Shown here piece by piece: positions 9,769 through 18,167 of a stretch of DNA of 64,000 bases. Position 1 is the stretch's first letter. The number at the start of each line of letters is the position of its first letter. The notes beneath the pieces were generated by a model that was given only the letters and a program-made list of their open reading frames with translations, was not told where the DNA came from and searched no databases. Origin of the DNA: Gillisella taibaishanensis (GTDB lineage Bacteria; Pseudomonadota; Alphaproteobacteria; Rhizobiales; Rhizobiaceae); contig NZ_MKIN01000022.1 of the NCBI RefSeq assembly GCF_001938985.1, positions 434,001 to 498,000 of the forward strand, in the 5' to 3' direction. The position numbers and the translations under genes were made by a program.

Positions 9769-9794
9769 GCGCGCCCGACCTTTTTCAAGCCCCT

Positions 9795-9831
9795 TCTTAC
9801 ACCCCTGTCTTACACCCCCCGTCTTACACCC
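9795..9831 (+). repeat. Three short direct repeats (TCTTACACCC)
   Basis: TCTTACACCC occurs at 9795, 9808 and 9822 with 13-14 bp spacing, just before the ribosome site (AAGGAA) of the ThDP enzyme gene. May be a slippage-prone leader or a binding array; no function is known to me. Confidence 0.4.
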
Positions 9832-9844
9832 AAGGAATAAACTG

Positions 9845-11497
9845 ATGAAAAGATCCGGTGGACAATTGATCGTCGAAGCGCTGAAGGCCAATGGCGTCAA
9901 GCGGGTCGCCTGCGTGCCGGGCGAAAGCTATCTGGCCGTGCTCGACGCGCTCTATGACAGCGGCATCGACACCGTGGTCTGCCGCCAGGAAGGTGGTGCT
10001 GCGATGATGGCGGATTGCTGGGGCCGGCTGACCGGCGAGCCCGGCATCTGCATGGTGACCCGCGGCCCCGGCGCCACCAATGCCTCGGCCGGCCTGCATA
10101 TCGCCCGCCAGGATTCGGTGCCGATGATCCTGTTCATCGGCCAGGTGCAGCGCGAGGCGCGCGAGCGCGAAGCCTTCCAGGAGGTCGAATATCGCCGCGC
10201 CTTCACCGAATTTGCCAAATGGGTCGGCGAAATCGACGATGTCGCCCGCATCCCGGAATTCGTCAGCCGCGCCTTTGCCGTGGCCACTTCAGGCCGCCCC
10301 GGTCCTGTCGTGCTGACCCTGCCGGAAGACGTTCTGGTGGAAGAGGCCGACGCGCCTGAGGCAAAACCCTATCAGCCGGTCGAGGCCCATCCCGGTCAAA
10401 GCCAGATCGCAGCACTCGGCGCGATGCTGGAAAAGGCGGAACGCCCGCTGGTCATTCTCGGCGGCACCCGCTGGGACGAAGCCTCGGTCAAGGCGTTCGA
10501 GAATTTTGCCGCTGAGTGGCAGCTGCCGGTCGGCTGCTCCTTCCGCCGGCAGATGCTGTTTGATCACCTGCACCCCAACTACGCCGGCGATGTCGGCATC
10601 GGCATCAATCCAGCGCTTTCGAAGGAAGTGAAGGAGGCGGACCTGATCGTGCTGCTGGGCGGACGCTTTTCGGAAATGCCCTCGTCTTCATATACGCTTA
10701 TGGACATCCCCTATCCGAAGCAGAAGCTGGTGCATGTTTATCCCGACCCGTCGGAGCTTGGCCGCGTTTACCGCCCGGATCTCGCCATCTGCGCCAGCCC
10801 GAAGGATTTTGTCGCCGCCTTGGCCAATCTGAAGGCGCCAGCTGCTCCTGTTTGGGCCGAGCGCACCGAGAGCATGCACACCGCCTATCTTGCCTGGTCG
10901 ACCCCACCGAAGAGCGGCCCGGGCCAGGTGCAGATGGGGCCGATCATGGAGTGGATCGAAGCCAACACTGCCAAGACCACCATATTTACCAATGGCGCCG
11001 GCAATTACGCCACCTGGCTGCACCGCTTTCACCGCTTCCAGGCCTATAACACTCAGGCCGCTCCAACCTCTGGCTCGATGGGCTACGGCCTGCCCGCCGC
11101 CGTGGCCGCCAAGGCTGAATTTCCCGAGCGCGAAGTGATCTGCTTTGCCGGCGACGGCTGCTTCATGATGCACGGCCAGGAATTCATCACAGCCGTGCGC
11201 TACGAACTGCCGATCATCGTGCTGTTGATCAACAACGGCACCTACGGCACGATCCGCATGCATCAGGAGCGCGAATATCCTGGACGTGTCAGTGCTACCG
11301 ATCTCGTCAACCCCGATTTCAAGGCCTTCGCTGAGGCCTATGGCGGCCACGGCGAACTCGTCGAAAAGACCGAGGATTTCGCAGCCGCTTTTGAGCGCGC
11401 CCGGTCTTCCGGCAAGCCTGCGATCATTGAAATCAAGCTGGATGCGGAAGCGATCACGCCGACGCGAACGCTGACGCAGATCAGGGAGAAGAACTGA
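9845..11497 (+). CDS. Thiamine-diphosphate-dependent enzyme, acetolactate-synthase-like (IlvB family)
   Basis: 550 aa with three domains of the acetohydroxyacid synthase / oxalyl-CoA decarboxylase superfamily. N-terminal pyrimidine-binding domain with the activating Glu49 (RQEGGAA) and RGPGATNA; a central Rossmann domain with VILGGTRWDEAS; C-terminal pyrophosphate-binding domain with GDGCFMMHGQEF at about residue 436 and INNGTYGTIRMHQ (GDG-N motif for Mg/ThDP). No small-subunit gene (ilvH) is adjacent, so it is more likely a catabolic or orphan family member than the biosynthetic AHAS. ATG at 9845 follows AAGGAATAAACTG. A hairpin terminator follows at 11526. Confidence 0.88.
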   Translation: MKRSGGQLIVEALKANGVKRVACVPGESYLAVLDALYDSGIDTVVCRQEGGAAMMADCWGRLTGEPGICMVTRGPGATNASAGLHIARQDSVPMILFIGQVQREAREREAFQEVEYRRAFTEFAKWVGEIDDVARIPEFVSRAFAVATSGRPGPVVLTLPEDVLVEEADAPEAKPYQPVEAHPGQSQIAALGAMLEKAERPLVILGGTRWDEASVKAFENFAAEWQLPVGCSFRRQMLFDHLHPNYAGDVGIGINPALSKEVKEADLIVLLGGRFSEMPSSSYTLMDIPYPKQKLVHVYPDPSELGRVYRPDLAICASPKDFVAALANLKAPAAPVWAERTESMHTAYLAWSTPPKSGPGQVQMGPIMEWIEANTAKTTIFTNGAGNYATWLHRFHRFQAYNTQAAPTSGSMGYGLPAAVAAKAEFPEREVICFAGDGCFMMHGQEFITAVRYELPIIVLLINNGTYGTIRMHQEREYPGRVSATDLVNPDFKAFAEAYGGHGELVEKTEDFAAAFERARSSGKPAIIEIKLDAEAITPTRTLTQIREKN

Positions 11498-11525
11498 TCG
11501 GTCGAAGCGGCTCACCGAAAATACC

Positions 11526-11555
11526 AGAGAACGCCAGCTACTGCCGGCGTTCTCT
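11526..11555 (+). terminator. Hairpin after the ThDP enzyme gene
   Basis: AGAGAACGCC and GGCGTTCTCT make a perfect 10-bp stem with a 10-nt loop, 28 bp past the stop codon. No T tract follows. It lies between convergent genes and may serve both. Confidence 0.6.
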
Positions 11556-11575
11556 CGGCCGTCTGAGAGCGAGGA

Positions 11576-12034
11576 TCAAACTGAGCAGTGAAGATAATGA
11601 CAAGATGATGATAAACGCGATATAAAAAGCGTACCCATATTCATAATGCAAGCCAACATGCCGGCCGCAAGCGACGTCCTGCGTAAGTATATTAAACCAA
11701 AACTGAAAAAATAATCCAAAGCAAGCCGCACACCGCCACGAAAAGCAGATCCCGTTACGAAATCAAATAGAAAATAATACAAAAATGCCATTAAGACGCA
11801 TAGATCTGGAACAATAAACCATACTTCATATTTTAAAATATTCGCAAAAAACAAACAAAAAAGATAAATTAAAATCAGATAATACAGAATTGATTTCTCC
11901 TGAAACCAGGAAATGTCGGTGATCCCATGACAAGTCTCGTAATAGCCCTGCGGATAGTAAACCGACAGCGCGAACGCACATAGTGCAAGAGCTTTAAGCA
12001 GCAGGCTAACCCGAGAGTTCAGCAAAAAGGACAC
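11576..12034 (-). CDS. Hypothetical low-GC membrane protein
   Basis: 152 aa, unrecognised. Four hydrophobic stretches are visible (about 10-27, 46-64, 70-92, 108-135). The DNA is strikingly AT-rich compared with both flanks and uses many TTA/ATA/AAA codons, a sign of recent transfer. The predicted GTG start at 12032-12034 lacks a clear ribosome site, so the true start or even expression is uncertain. It sits alone between the ThDP gene (convergent) and ridA-like gene. No function is assigned. Confidence 0.5.
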   Translation of the reverse strand: MSFLLNSRVSLLLKALALCAFALSVYYPQGYYETCHGITDISWFQEKSILYYLILIYLFCLFFANILKYEVWFIVPDLCVLMAFLYYFLFDFVTGSAFRGGVRLALDYFFSFGLIYLRRTSLAAGMLACIMNMGTLFISRLSSSCHYLHCSV

Positions 12035-12110
12035 TCAGAATACTTCACATGAAAAAAATGACAAACGCATCTCCTTTTGCGAAACAGGCATCGTGGAGTG
12101 CTAAAATTTA

Positions 12111-12153
12111 AGAAGGGCACTTCCGTCTCGTGTAGACGTAAAAGTGTCCTTCT
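12111..12153. repeat. Long imperfect hairpin with inner stem
   Basis: AGAAGGGCACTT pairs with AAGTGTCCTTCT (12 bp, one G-T wobble) and encloses GTCT/AGAC. It lies 50 bp past the RidA-like stop codon on the minus strand and could be its terminator, or part of the transferred segment holding the membrane gene. Confidence 0.5.
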
Positions 12154-12202
12154 AAAGATTTTAAAGGGGAATCTCAGGCCTTAAATTGGCTTCTGCCAGC
12201 CC

Positions 12203-12544
12203 TTAAATCGCAGCTGTCACGATGAACTCGACCTTGTAGTCCGGCGTTGCCAGGGCGGCTTCGCTGGTGGCGCGGGCTGGCGGGTTTGCCGGGTCGATCC
12301 AAGATTCCCAGACGGCGTTCATTTCGGCGAAGGTCGACATGTCAGAGAGATAGATGATCGTCTGGAGGATCTTCGACTTGTCCGAGCCGGCTGCGGCCAG
12401 CAGACGGTCGACTTCGGCCAGTGCCGATTTCGACTGTTCGGTGACACCAGTGCCTTCGCCGACCTGGCCGGCCAGATAGACGGTGTTGCCGTGCACGACG
12501 GCACCGCTCATGCGCTTGCCGGGTTCGATACGCTTGATGGACAT
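12203..12544 (-). CDS. RidA family protein (YjgF/YER057c/UK114)
   Basis: 113 aa, the full length of the family. Begins MSIKRIEPGKRMSGAVVHGN, with the typical VYLAGQVG strand and the ANPPARATSEAAL segment. The catalytic Arg of canonical RidA imine deaminases (in the IxARxxxQV segment) corresponds here to RATSEAALA, so an Arg is present. Canonical members hydrolyse reactive enamine/imine intermediates; this divergent subgroup lacks the usual GPYS start and could act on another substrate. ATG at 12542-12544 has a good ribosome site (AGGAGAG). Transcribed in the same direction as the TIGR01244 gene upstream, separated by a repeat. Confidence 0.9.
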   Translation of the reverse strand: MSIKRIEPGKRMSGAVVHGNTVYLAGQVGEGTGVTEQSKSALAEVDRLLAAAGSDKSKILQTIIYLSDMSTFAEMNAVWESWIDPANPPARATSEAALATPDYKVEFIVTAAI

Positions 12545-12619
12545 GGAACTCTCCTGTTTACGGGTAGGAATCGGGCCGCAAATTGATGGCGGTCCTCGTG
12601 GAAATTGCTTTTGTTTCTG

Positions 12620-12665
12620 TGCATTCCGGAGGGGAAACCGGTTCCCGCTTTCCCTAGAAATGCTC
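12620..12665 (-). repeat. Rhizobial intergenic repeat, GGGAACCGGTTT family, copy 2
   Basis: Minus-strand reading GAGCATTTCTAGGGAAAGC, then GGGAACCGGTTTCC and TCCGGAAT. Same architecture as 7471-7515. Its edge touches the last codons of the TIGR01244 gene. Confidence 0.6.
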
Positions 12666-12999
12666 AGCGCTGGCGCAGGCTGTGCTCGTAGGTGGCGGTC
12701 GAGCGGGCGCCGGAGCGGCAATAGCCCAGCATCGGCCGTTCGAAATCGTCGAGTGCATCGACCATGGCGGCAACGGCATCCGGCGTCACGCCCATGGGGC
12801 CGACAGGAATATGGCGGATAGCCAAACCCAATTCCTTGGCGCGCGCCTCGATGGCGGCAAAGTCCGGCTGGCCGTGCTCTTCGCCGTCAGGACGGTGGCA
12901 GACGATGGATTTGAAGCCCAAGGCCTTGATATCGTCCAGGTCCTGCACGCTGATCTGGCCAGTGACGGAATAGTCTTCATCGATCGGTCTGATATTCAT
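12664..12999 (-). CDS. TIGR01244 family protein (DUF442, dual-specificity-phosphatase-like)
   Basis: 111 aa single-domain protein. The P-loop GYCRSGARS fits the CX5R cysteine phosphatase / sulfurtransferase active site. N-terminal residues IDEDYSVTGQISVQDLDDI and IVCHRPDGEE are characteristic of the TIGR01244 domain, which is also found fused to metallo-beta-lactamase folds (Blh) in sulfide metabolism of rhizobia and Xylella. Here it is stand-alone. ATG at 12997-12999 behind GAGGACGAGCCG. The substrate is not known; a role in sulfur handling is inference from the family. Confidence 0.85.
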   Translation of the reverse strand: MNIRPIDEDYSVTGQISVQDLDDIKALGFKSIVCHRPDGEEHGQPDFAAIEARAKELGLAIRHIPVGPMGVTPDAVAAMVDALDDFERPMLGYCRSGARSTATYEHSLRQR

Positions 13000-13190
13000 C
13001 GGCTCGTCCTCTTCTCGAATGGCCGCAAACATCTACGACGCCCCTCCCCGGGCGTCAACGCTGCAACCTGTCGGCTTTCAGCGTTTCCCTAACGCATATC
13101 GCGTGGAATTGTCCTCAATTCGACGACAACGTATATGCGGAAAAAAAGGACGAAAGCCGGTCGTAGTGAACGCTATTGACTGCGACCGGG

Positions 13191-13216
13191 TTGAGGCAGC
13201 GGGTTGAGGCAGCGGG
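13191..13216. repeat. 13-bp tandem duplication
   Basis: Two adjacent copies of GGGTTGAGGCAGC just past the stop codon of the DUF4432 gene, partly repeated a third time (GGGT). Looks like replication slippage in non-coding sequence. Confidence 0.5.
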
Positions 13217-13224
13217 TCGTTCGT

Positions 13225-14058
13225 TCAGTCGAAGCGGAAGGACAGACCATAGTCGCGGCTTTCGCCCGGTTCCAGCATGATCCACTCCCCGGCGTCTCCA
13301 AGTTCATGCCGGCTGACCCAGCGATGCGACACCGGTTCGATACCCAGCACATGCGCCGGGTTCTGCTGGTTGCGCCACATCTGCAGATGCGGCAGGCTGG
13401 CTGTGTCGAAACGCACCGTCAGCGTCAGACCGCCGATGGCCGCGATCGGGCCAAGCCGCATCTGCGCCCAGCCGTCAGCTTCTGCAGCCGCCGGCACGCA
13501 AAACACACTGCCGGGCTCGGGGCCGAAGCGCCAGCCAAAGCCACCGCCCTCGAACATCGCGCCTTCCAGCTTGACGGCGTCGTCAAACAGTTTGGCGGCA
13601 ATGTTCATGTGATACATAAGAAAGACCGGAAAAGCTGATATTCCTGTATTAGTCACCCGGTCTGACAGGTAGACTGTGCCGGTCGCCTCATCCAGCCGCC
13701 AGTGACGGTCGAGACGTGACGCACCTCCATCGGCATGGGTCACCGCGATTTCCGCCCGGCATTCCGTATCATCAGCGGCAATGATCTTGGCAGGATGCGA
13801 GGAAAGCGACCCGTGCAGCGGATATTTGCGACCGCTGCCATCGTCAAATGGTTCGGGATGGCGGATATGGTCCGGGCCGCAGGTAAACAGAAAGCCTTCG
13901 AGCGAGGCGGAAATGCGCGCATCGCCATCGTCAGGAATGGCCAGATGCGGCGACAGATCGACGCCGTTGACGAACAACGTCTTGATGTCGAGCACCGATG
14001 TCGGATCGAGTTCGACGACAAGTGCTTTGCCCAATCCCGTGCCAGCCTGCAATTTCAT
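13225..14058 (-). CDS. DUF4432 / aldose 1-epimerase-like protein
   Basis: 277 aa soluble beta-sandwich protein of the galactose mutarotase-like superfamily. Visible features are GFLFTCGPDHIRHPE, the conserved KYPLHGSLSSHPA (His of the HG motif), MYHMNIA and a late MWRNQQNPAHVLGIEP segment. Members bind sugars at conserved His and Glu residues; epimerase activity of this subgroup is not established. ATG at 14056-14058 follows a strong site (CAGGAGGAGGCG); the longer open frame upstream is not family-like. Monocistronic, divergent from the L,D-transpeptidase gene. Confidence 0.85.
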   Translation of the reverse strand: MKLQAGTGLGKALVVELDPTSVLDIKTLFVNGVDLSPHLAIPDDGDARISASLEGFLFTCGPDHIRHPEPFDDGSGRKYPLHGSLSSHPAKIIAADDTECRAEIAVTHADGGASRLDRHWRLDEATGTVYLSDRVTNTGISAFPVFLMYHMNIAAKLFDDAVKLEGAMFEGGGFGWRFGPEPGSVFCVPAAAEADGWAQMRLGPIAAIGGLTLTVRFDTASLPHLQMWRNQQNPAHVLGIEPVSHRWVSRHELGDAGEWIMLEPGESRDYGLSFRFD

Positions 14059-14363
14059 GATTCGCCTCCTCCTGCTTGGTGTGCGATTTACAGCCCAAAA
14101 ATCCGGCCCGTGCCACATCTCATCGCGGACAAAATGCGCCGCAGCCGCAAGCCCCCTCAAAAAACGCTGGAAAGCGGCGGGTTTAAGGGTTTTTTTACTG
14201 CGTTTTCATTTTTCCATATTAGCGTCAAAATTTAGGTGTCTCAGCGCACTAGCTGTCTTCGCGTGCGCACATGCGCGCGGTGACTAAAGTCAGCGTGTCG
14301 TTTCGCCGCGAACCGAATTCGGTCCGCGGCGTTCATCTGTCAGATTAAACTGGAAAGATCACC

Positions 14364-15725
14364 GTGCAGCCGCTTTGGAAAACTGGTCTCCTCGTCGCGC
14401 TTCTCGCCGCCGTTTCCCAGGCCGCCCTTCCCGTGGCGGCACTGGCACGCAGCCCCTATACCGGGCAGAACCCGGATACGGTTCTCATCACGCCATCAGG
14501 GCAGGTTCTCGATTTCGTGCCTGAACAAGGCTCCGTCATGATCAGCCGCGACCGCATGGGACGCACGATCCTGGTCGATCACTACGGCAATCTAGTTGCG
14601 ACCGAAATGCCGGCGACCATGGTTTATGGCCGCCCGAACGGCAACCGCAACTCGAGCGACTATTATCCGCCGGCGCCATCTGGCGGCGGCTATGACGATG
14701 AGGATATGACGACCGGCGGCATTCCGCAGGACCAACCGGTACAGCGTCGGCAGCTTGACCCGCAGCAAAGCGATGCCACCGACACGTCGGCCTATGACAA
14801 TGCCGAGGCGCTACCAGCCCGTCCATCGACGGGCATGTCGCCGTCTACAGGCGCGCCATCGACGCTTGGCAGCAGCGGCAAGGCCAAGCCTGAGATCACC
14901 GCGTTGCAGGTGTTTCTGGCGAGGGAAGGCTTCTCACCGGGCGCTATCGACGGCCATATGGGCATGAACGTGCAAAAGGCACTGGAAGCCTGGCAGCAAA
15001 AGACCGGCGAAACGCTCAATCCAAACGACACCGACGCGATCATGGAACGGCTGCGGATGAATGGCGGCCTGCCCTTCACCACCTACACGATTACAGCCGC
15101 CGATGCCGCTGGGCCATATGTGGCGCAGATCCCGGAAGATTACAGCCTGAAAGCGGCAATGCCGTCGCTGGGATACACGTCCACCACAGAAATGCTCGCC
15201 GAAAAATTTCATATGGATGAAGGTTACCTGAAATCCATCAATCCCGGCGTCGATTTCACAGTGCCGGGCAGCACCGTCAAGGTGGTCAATGTCGGCCAGC
15301 CCCATAGCGGGCGCGTCGCCCGCATTGTCGCCGACAAAGCTCGCAAGCAGGTCTTGGCCTATGGCGAAGATGGCCAGTTGATCACTGCCTATCCTGCCAG
15401 CATCGGGTCGAGCGATACGCCGTCTCCGTCCGGCACCGTGCAGGTTCAGCGCGTGGCCTTCGATCCTGGTTACACCTACAATCCCAAGGTGAATTTTCAA
15501 CAGGCCGGTAATGACAAGGTGCTCAACATTCCGCCAGGGCCAAACGGCCCGGTCGGTACCGTCTGGATTGCCCTGTCAAAGCCGACCTATGGCATCCATG
15601 GAACTCCGGAACCCTCCAAGATCGGTCGCACCCAAAGTCACGGCTGCATTCGCCTGACCAATTGGGACGCGACCGAACTGGCCAAGATGGTACAGCCTGG
15701 TGTGACAGTGGAATTTGTAGATTGA
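14364..15725 (+). CDS. L,D-transpeptidase (YkuD) with peptidoglycan-binding-like domain
   Basis: 453 aa envelope enzyme. Signal peptide about 1-29 (ends VAALA-RS), a low-complexity Pro/Ser-rich stretch (about 90-165), a PG_binding_1-like domain (LQVFLAREGFSPGAIDGHMG), a LysM-like part, then a YkuD domain with YGIHGTPEPSKIGRTQSHG and the nucleophile Cys428 in SHGCIRL. It forms 3-3 or lipoprotein cross-links in peptidoglycan, important at the growing pole of Rhizobiaceae. GTG start at 14364; upstream 300 bp contains an AT-rich stretch likely to hold the promoter. Followed by a strong terminator. Confidence 0.93.
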   Translation: MQPLWKTGLLVALLAAVSQAALPVAALARSPYTGQNPDTVLITPSGQVLDFVPEQGSVMISRDRMGRTILVDHYGNLVATEMPATMVYGRPNGNRNSSDYYPPAPSGGGYDDEDMTTGGIPQDQPVQRRQLDPQQSDATDTSAYDNAEALPARPSTGMSPSTGAPSTLGSSGKAKPEITALQVFLAREGFSPGAIDGHMGMNVQKALEAWQQKTGETLNPNDTDAIMERLRMNGGLPFTTYTITAADAAGPYVAQIPEDYSLKAAMPSLGYTSTTEMLAEKFHMDEGYLKSINPGVDFTVPGSTVKVVNVGQPHSGRVARIVADKARKQVLAYGEDGQLITAYPASIGSSDTPSPSGTVQVQRVAFDPGYTYNPKVNFQQAGNDKVLNIPPGPNGPVGTVWIALSKPTYGIHGTPEPSKIGRTQSHGCIRLTNWDATELAKMVQPGVTVEFVD

Positions 15726-15731
15726 TATAAA

Positions 15732-15764
15732 AGACCCCGCCGACGAGATGTCGTGGCGGGGTCT
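15732..15764 (+). terminator. Terminator of the L,D-transpeptidase gene
   Basis: AGACCCCGCC / GGCGGGGTCT, 10-bp perfect stem, 13-nt loop, followed by GTCATTTT, 6 bp past the stop codon. Also faces the convergent parA-like stop. Confidence 0.8.
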
Positions 15765-15791
15765 GTCATTTTCAGAACGAAGAGAGATGGG

Positions 15792-16508
15792 TCAAGCAGC
15801 GTCGCCGATCAGACGAAGAAGTCGGGGGCGCTGGCTGCGGACAACTCTGACAGGCAGAAGCCGCACGACTTCTCCGGCGAAAGCTTTCGAATTTTCCTGG
15901 GCCCTGTCGAGGTTGCTGACCTTGAGCGGATCCATCGTATAGACAGTGCCGCCGGTCTCGAAGACATCGCGAAAGGCGTTGCGCTCGGCAATCGGGGTGT
16001 TGATAACATTGACGCCGCGAGCCGCGAGCAGGCCCTTGATGGCCAGCAGCGCGCGCGTCGTGACCATCGAAGCGACCCGGGTCAGCACGACCGAATGCGG
16101 AATGACGAGATTGCCGGCAATGCGCATCTGCTCGATCAGGTCAAGGATCTGCGCCGCGCCCTTGGCATCCATGGCACAGCCCTGCACCGGGATCAACACG
16201 TGATCTGACAAGCCAATCGCCATGGTGACAATGGCATCGCGCGCGCCGGCGAGATCGATGATGATGTAATCGGCGGTCTGGCGACCTTCGCGGATATGGC
16301 CCTGCAGCGAACCAATCGACACCTCGGAGATCACCTCGATATTGGCGTGTCTCTCGGCCATTTCCGACCATTGGGTGATCCAGCGCTGCGGATCAGCATC
16401 GAGAATACAGATCCGGTAGCCTTGGTGGGCAAGTTCGGTGGCAAGCAGGAGAGCTGCTGTGGTTTTCCCAGCGCCGCCCTTGGCATTGGCAAATGAGATG
16501 ACTGGCAT
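15792..16508 (-). CDS. Orphan ParA/MinD-family ATPase (VirC1-like)
   Basis: 238 aa. Deviant Walker A FANAKGGAGKTTAALLLA at residues 5-22, the LDADPQRWITQW segment (A-prime) and IIIDLAGARDA (Walker B region). Size, the DADxxRxxxxW motif and absence of an N-terminal HTH match the small ParA group that includes Agrobacterium VirC1 rather than plasmid RepA/ParA. No parB, repC or tra gene is near, so cargo is unknown; chromosomal orphan ParAs position large complexes at cell poles. ATG at 16506-16508 with GAGGAC ribosome site. TTAACC elements lie upstream at 16577-16606. Confidence 0.88.
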   Translation of the reverse strand: MPVISFANAKGGAGKTTAALLLATELAHQGYRICILDADPQRWITQWSEMAERHANIEVISEVSIGSLQGHIREGRQTADYIIIDLAGARDAIVTMAIGLSDHVLIPVQGCAMDAKGAAQILDLIEQMRIAGNLVIPHSVVLTRVASMVTTRALLAIKGLLAARGVNVINTPIAERNAFRDVFETGGTVYTMDPLKVSNLDRAQENSKAFAGEVVRLLPVRVVRSQRPRLLRLIGDAA

Positions 16509-16576
16509 TGGTGTCCTCGATGCTATGATTGAGCCACTCATCGCTCCTGACACGCACCTAGATATTCATGGTGCGC

Positions 16577-16606
16577 GGTTAACACATCCTTGCCAAAAAT
16601 GGTTAA
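16577..16606 (-). promoter_or_regulatory. Possible CtrA-type sites upstream of orphan parA
   Basis: On the minus strand TTAACCAT (16599-16606) and TTAACC (16577-16582) occur 70-100 bp before the ATG. TTAACCAT is the CtrA half-site form described for alphaproteobacteria. Spacing does not match the full TTAA-N7-TTAA consensus, so weak. Confidence 0.25.
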
Positions 16607-16686
16607 TAAATAGCAAAGATGGTATATAAGTTCTTATGAATGAAATCTCGGATTTGCAGCGTAACATGTCCAGAGATCATTGATTT

Positions 16687-17832
16687 TCAAAAGCATTCCG
16701 CCAGAAGCGCTGTTGTGTTTTCGAGCGTAAGCTTAACCGGATTGCCCGCTGCACTTGCATCCTGGGTCGCCATGGCCGCCAATTCGTCGATCCGATCGCC
16801 CGGCACACCCAGTTCGCTGAGATTCTGGGGAATGGCGAGATCCTCGCGAAACACCATCAGGAAGTCGTGAAACCCGTCGAACCCACCCTGGATTTCAAGA
16901 TAACCGGCCAGCTTCTCGATCTTGCGCTCGATGGCCTTGCGGTTGAAGGTAACGACGAAGGGCATCAGCACCGCGTTCGTCGTGCCGTGATGGGTATTGT
17001 AGACCGCGCCGATCGGATGCGCCAACGCGTGAATGGCGCCGAGTCCCTTCTGGAGAGCAATCGACCCCATCACCGCCGCCGACATCATGTTGAGCCGCGC
17101 CTCCAGATCGACAGGATCGCGGTAAGCCCTGGGCAGGAATTCCTTGACCAGCCGCATACCCTCGATGGCAATGCCTTGGCCGAGCGGGTGATAGACCGGT
17201 GAGCAATAGGCTTCCAGGCAATGGACGAAGGCATCCATGCCAGTGCCTGACGTGATCGATTTCGGCATGCCGACCGTCAGTTCCGGGTCGCAGATGACGA
17301 TGCCGGGCAGCATTTTCGGATGAAAGATCGCGGTCTTCACACGAGTGGCGGTATTGGTAATCACGCAGGTACGCCCGACCTCTGCGCCGGTGCCAGCCGT
17401 GGTCGGCACGGTAACGATGGGCAGGATCCCCTCCTCATCGGCCTCGCGCCAACCTTCGGTGCCGGCGGCAAAATCCCAAACTGAGCGCGTCTGACCTGCC
17501 ATGAAGGCTACGCATTTGCCAAGATCGATGCCGGACCCGCCACCGAAAGCAACCACTCCATCGTGCCCGCCGTCACGACAGGCGATCAAGCCAGCCTCCA
17601 GATTACGCTCGGTTGGATTCGGATCGACATCGGCAAAAAATCCGTGCTCGAGGCCGGAATCCTGCAAGATCTCACGCGCCACCCGGGTAATCGCCAGCGT
17701 CGCCAGCCCTCGGTCGGTCACCAGCAGCGGATTGCGCATGCCAAGCGATTTGCAGGCCTCTGCCAGTTCCTCGATCCGGCCGCGTCCGACCCGGATCTCC
17801 GTCGGATAGCTCCAATTTGCAAAGGTCTTCAT
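16687..17832 (-). CDS. Iron-containing (type III) alcohol dehydrogenase
   Basis: 381 aa, full length for the family. NAD-binding GGGSGIDLGKCVA at about residues 95-107 and TTAGTGAEV, then the metal site with Asp in SGTGMDAFVHCLEAY and His ligands in HALAHPIGAVYNTHHGT (HPxGA...HH). These reduce or oxidise small alcohols and hydroxy acids with NAD(P) and Fe2+. The neighbouring amino acid permease, transcribed in the same direction, suggests an amino-acid-derived semialdehyde such as 4-hydroxybutyrate as one possibility. ATG at 17830-17832 follows AAGGAGTGATGCGACC; the GTG-type start seven codons earlier is less likely. Confidence 0.92.
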   Translation of the reverse strand: MKTFANWSYPTEIRVGRGRIEELAEACKSLGMRNPLLVTDRGLATLAITRVAREILQDSGLEHGFFADVDPNPTERNLEAGLIACRDGGHDGVVAFGGGSGIDLGKCVAFMAGQTRSVWDFAAGTEGWREADEEGILPIVTVPTTAGTGAEVGRTCVITNTATRVKTAIFHPKMLPGIVICDPELTVGMPKSITSGTGMDAFVHCLEAYCSPVYHPLGQGIAIEGMRLVKEFLPRAYRDPVDLEARLNMMSAAVMGSIALQKGLGAIHALAHPIGAVYNTHHGTTNAVLMPFVVTFNRKAIERKIEKLAGYLEIQGGFDGFHDFLMVFREDLAIPQNLSELGVPGDRIDELAAMATQDASAAGNPVKLTLENTTALLAECF

Positions 17833-18113
17833 GGTCGCATCACTCCTTCCCATGAGGATCGGGGACGAGATCGTGACGGATTAACAGGATCGGTGCCGGA
17901 TGCCGGTTGCGCGATCTGCGCGCTACCCGACCTGGGGCTCGGCTCCGATTCTGAACTCAAACGCCACCTCCCGAATGCAGGTTCTCCTCATCACCCGCAC
18001 CATCAATGGTAGAGTATTCAATATAAATAACTACTAATTAAAAAGCGAAAACCGCCCTGGTTTGGGTCAAAACGCCGGCCGTTTCTTTAATTTTTCGTGG
18101 GAATTTAATGATC

Positions 18114-18137
18114 AAGGCCACGCCAAAGCGTGGCCTT
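18114..18137 (-). terminator. Hairpin after the permease gene
   Basis: AAGGCCACGC / GCGTGGCCTT, 10-bp perfect stem with a 4-nt loop, 31 bp past the permease stop. The rest of the 335-bp gap (17833-18167) shows nothing else recognisable apart from AT-rich sequence at 18010-18045 that could hold the dehydrogenase promoter. Confidence 0.6.
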
Positions 18138-18167
18138 CCCCTTGTCTCTTCCTGTTCGGCACTACGA

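Noticed and set aside
9845..11497. Biosynthetic acetolactate synthase large subunit (ilvI/ilvB)
   Set aside because: No small-subunit gene follows and the neighbourhood is unrelated, so a specific symbol is not supported.
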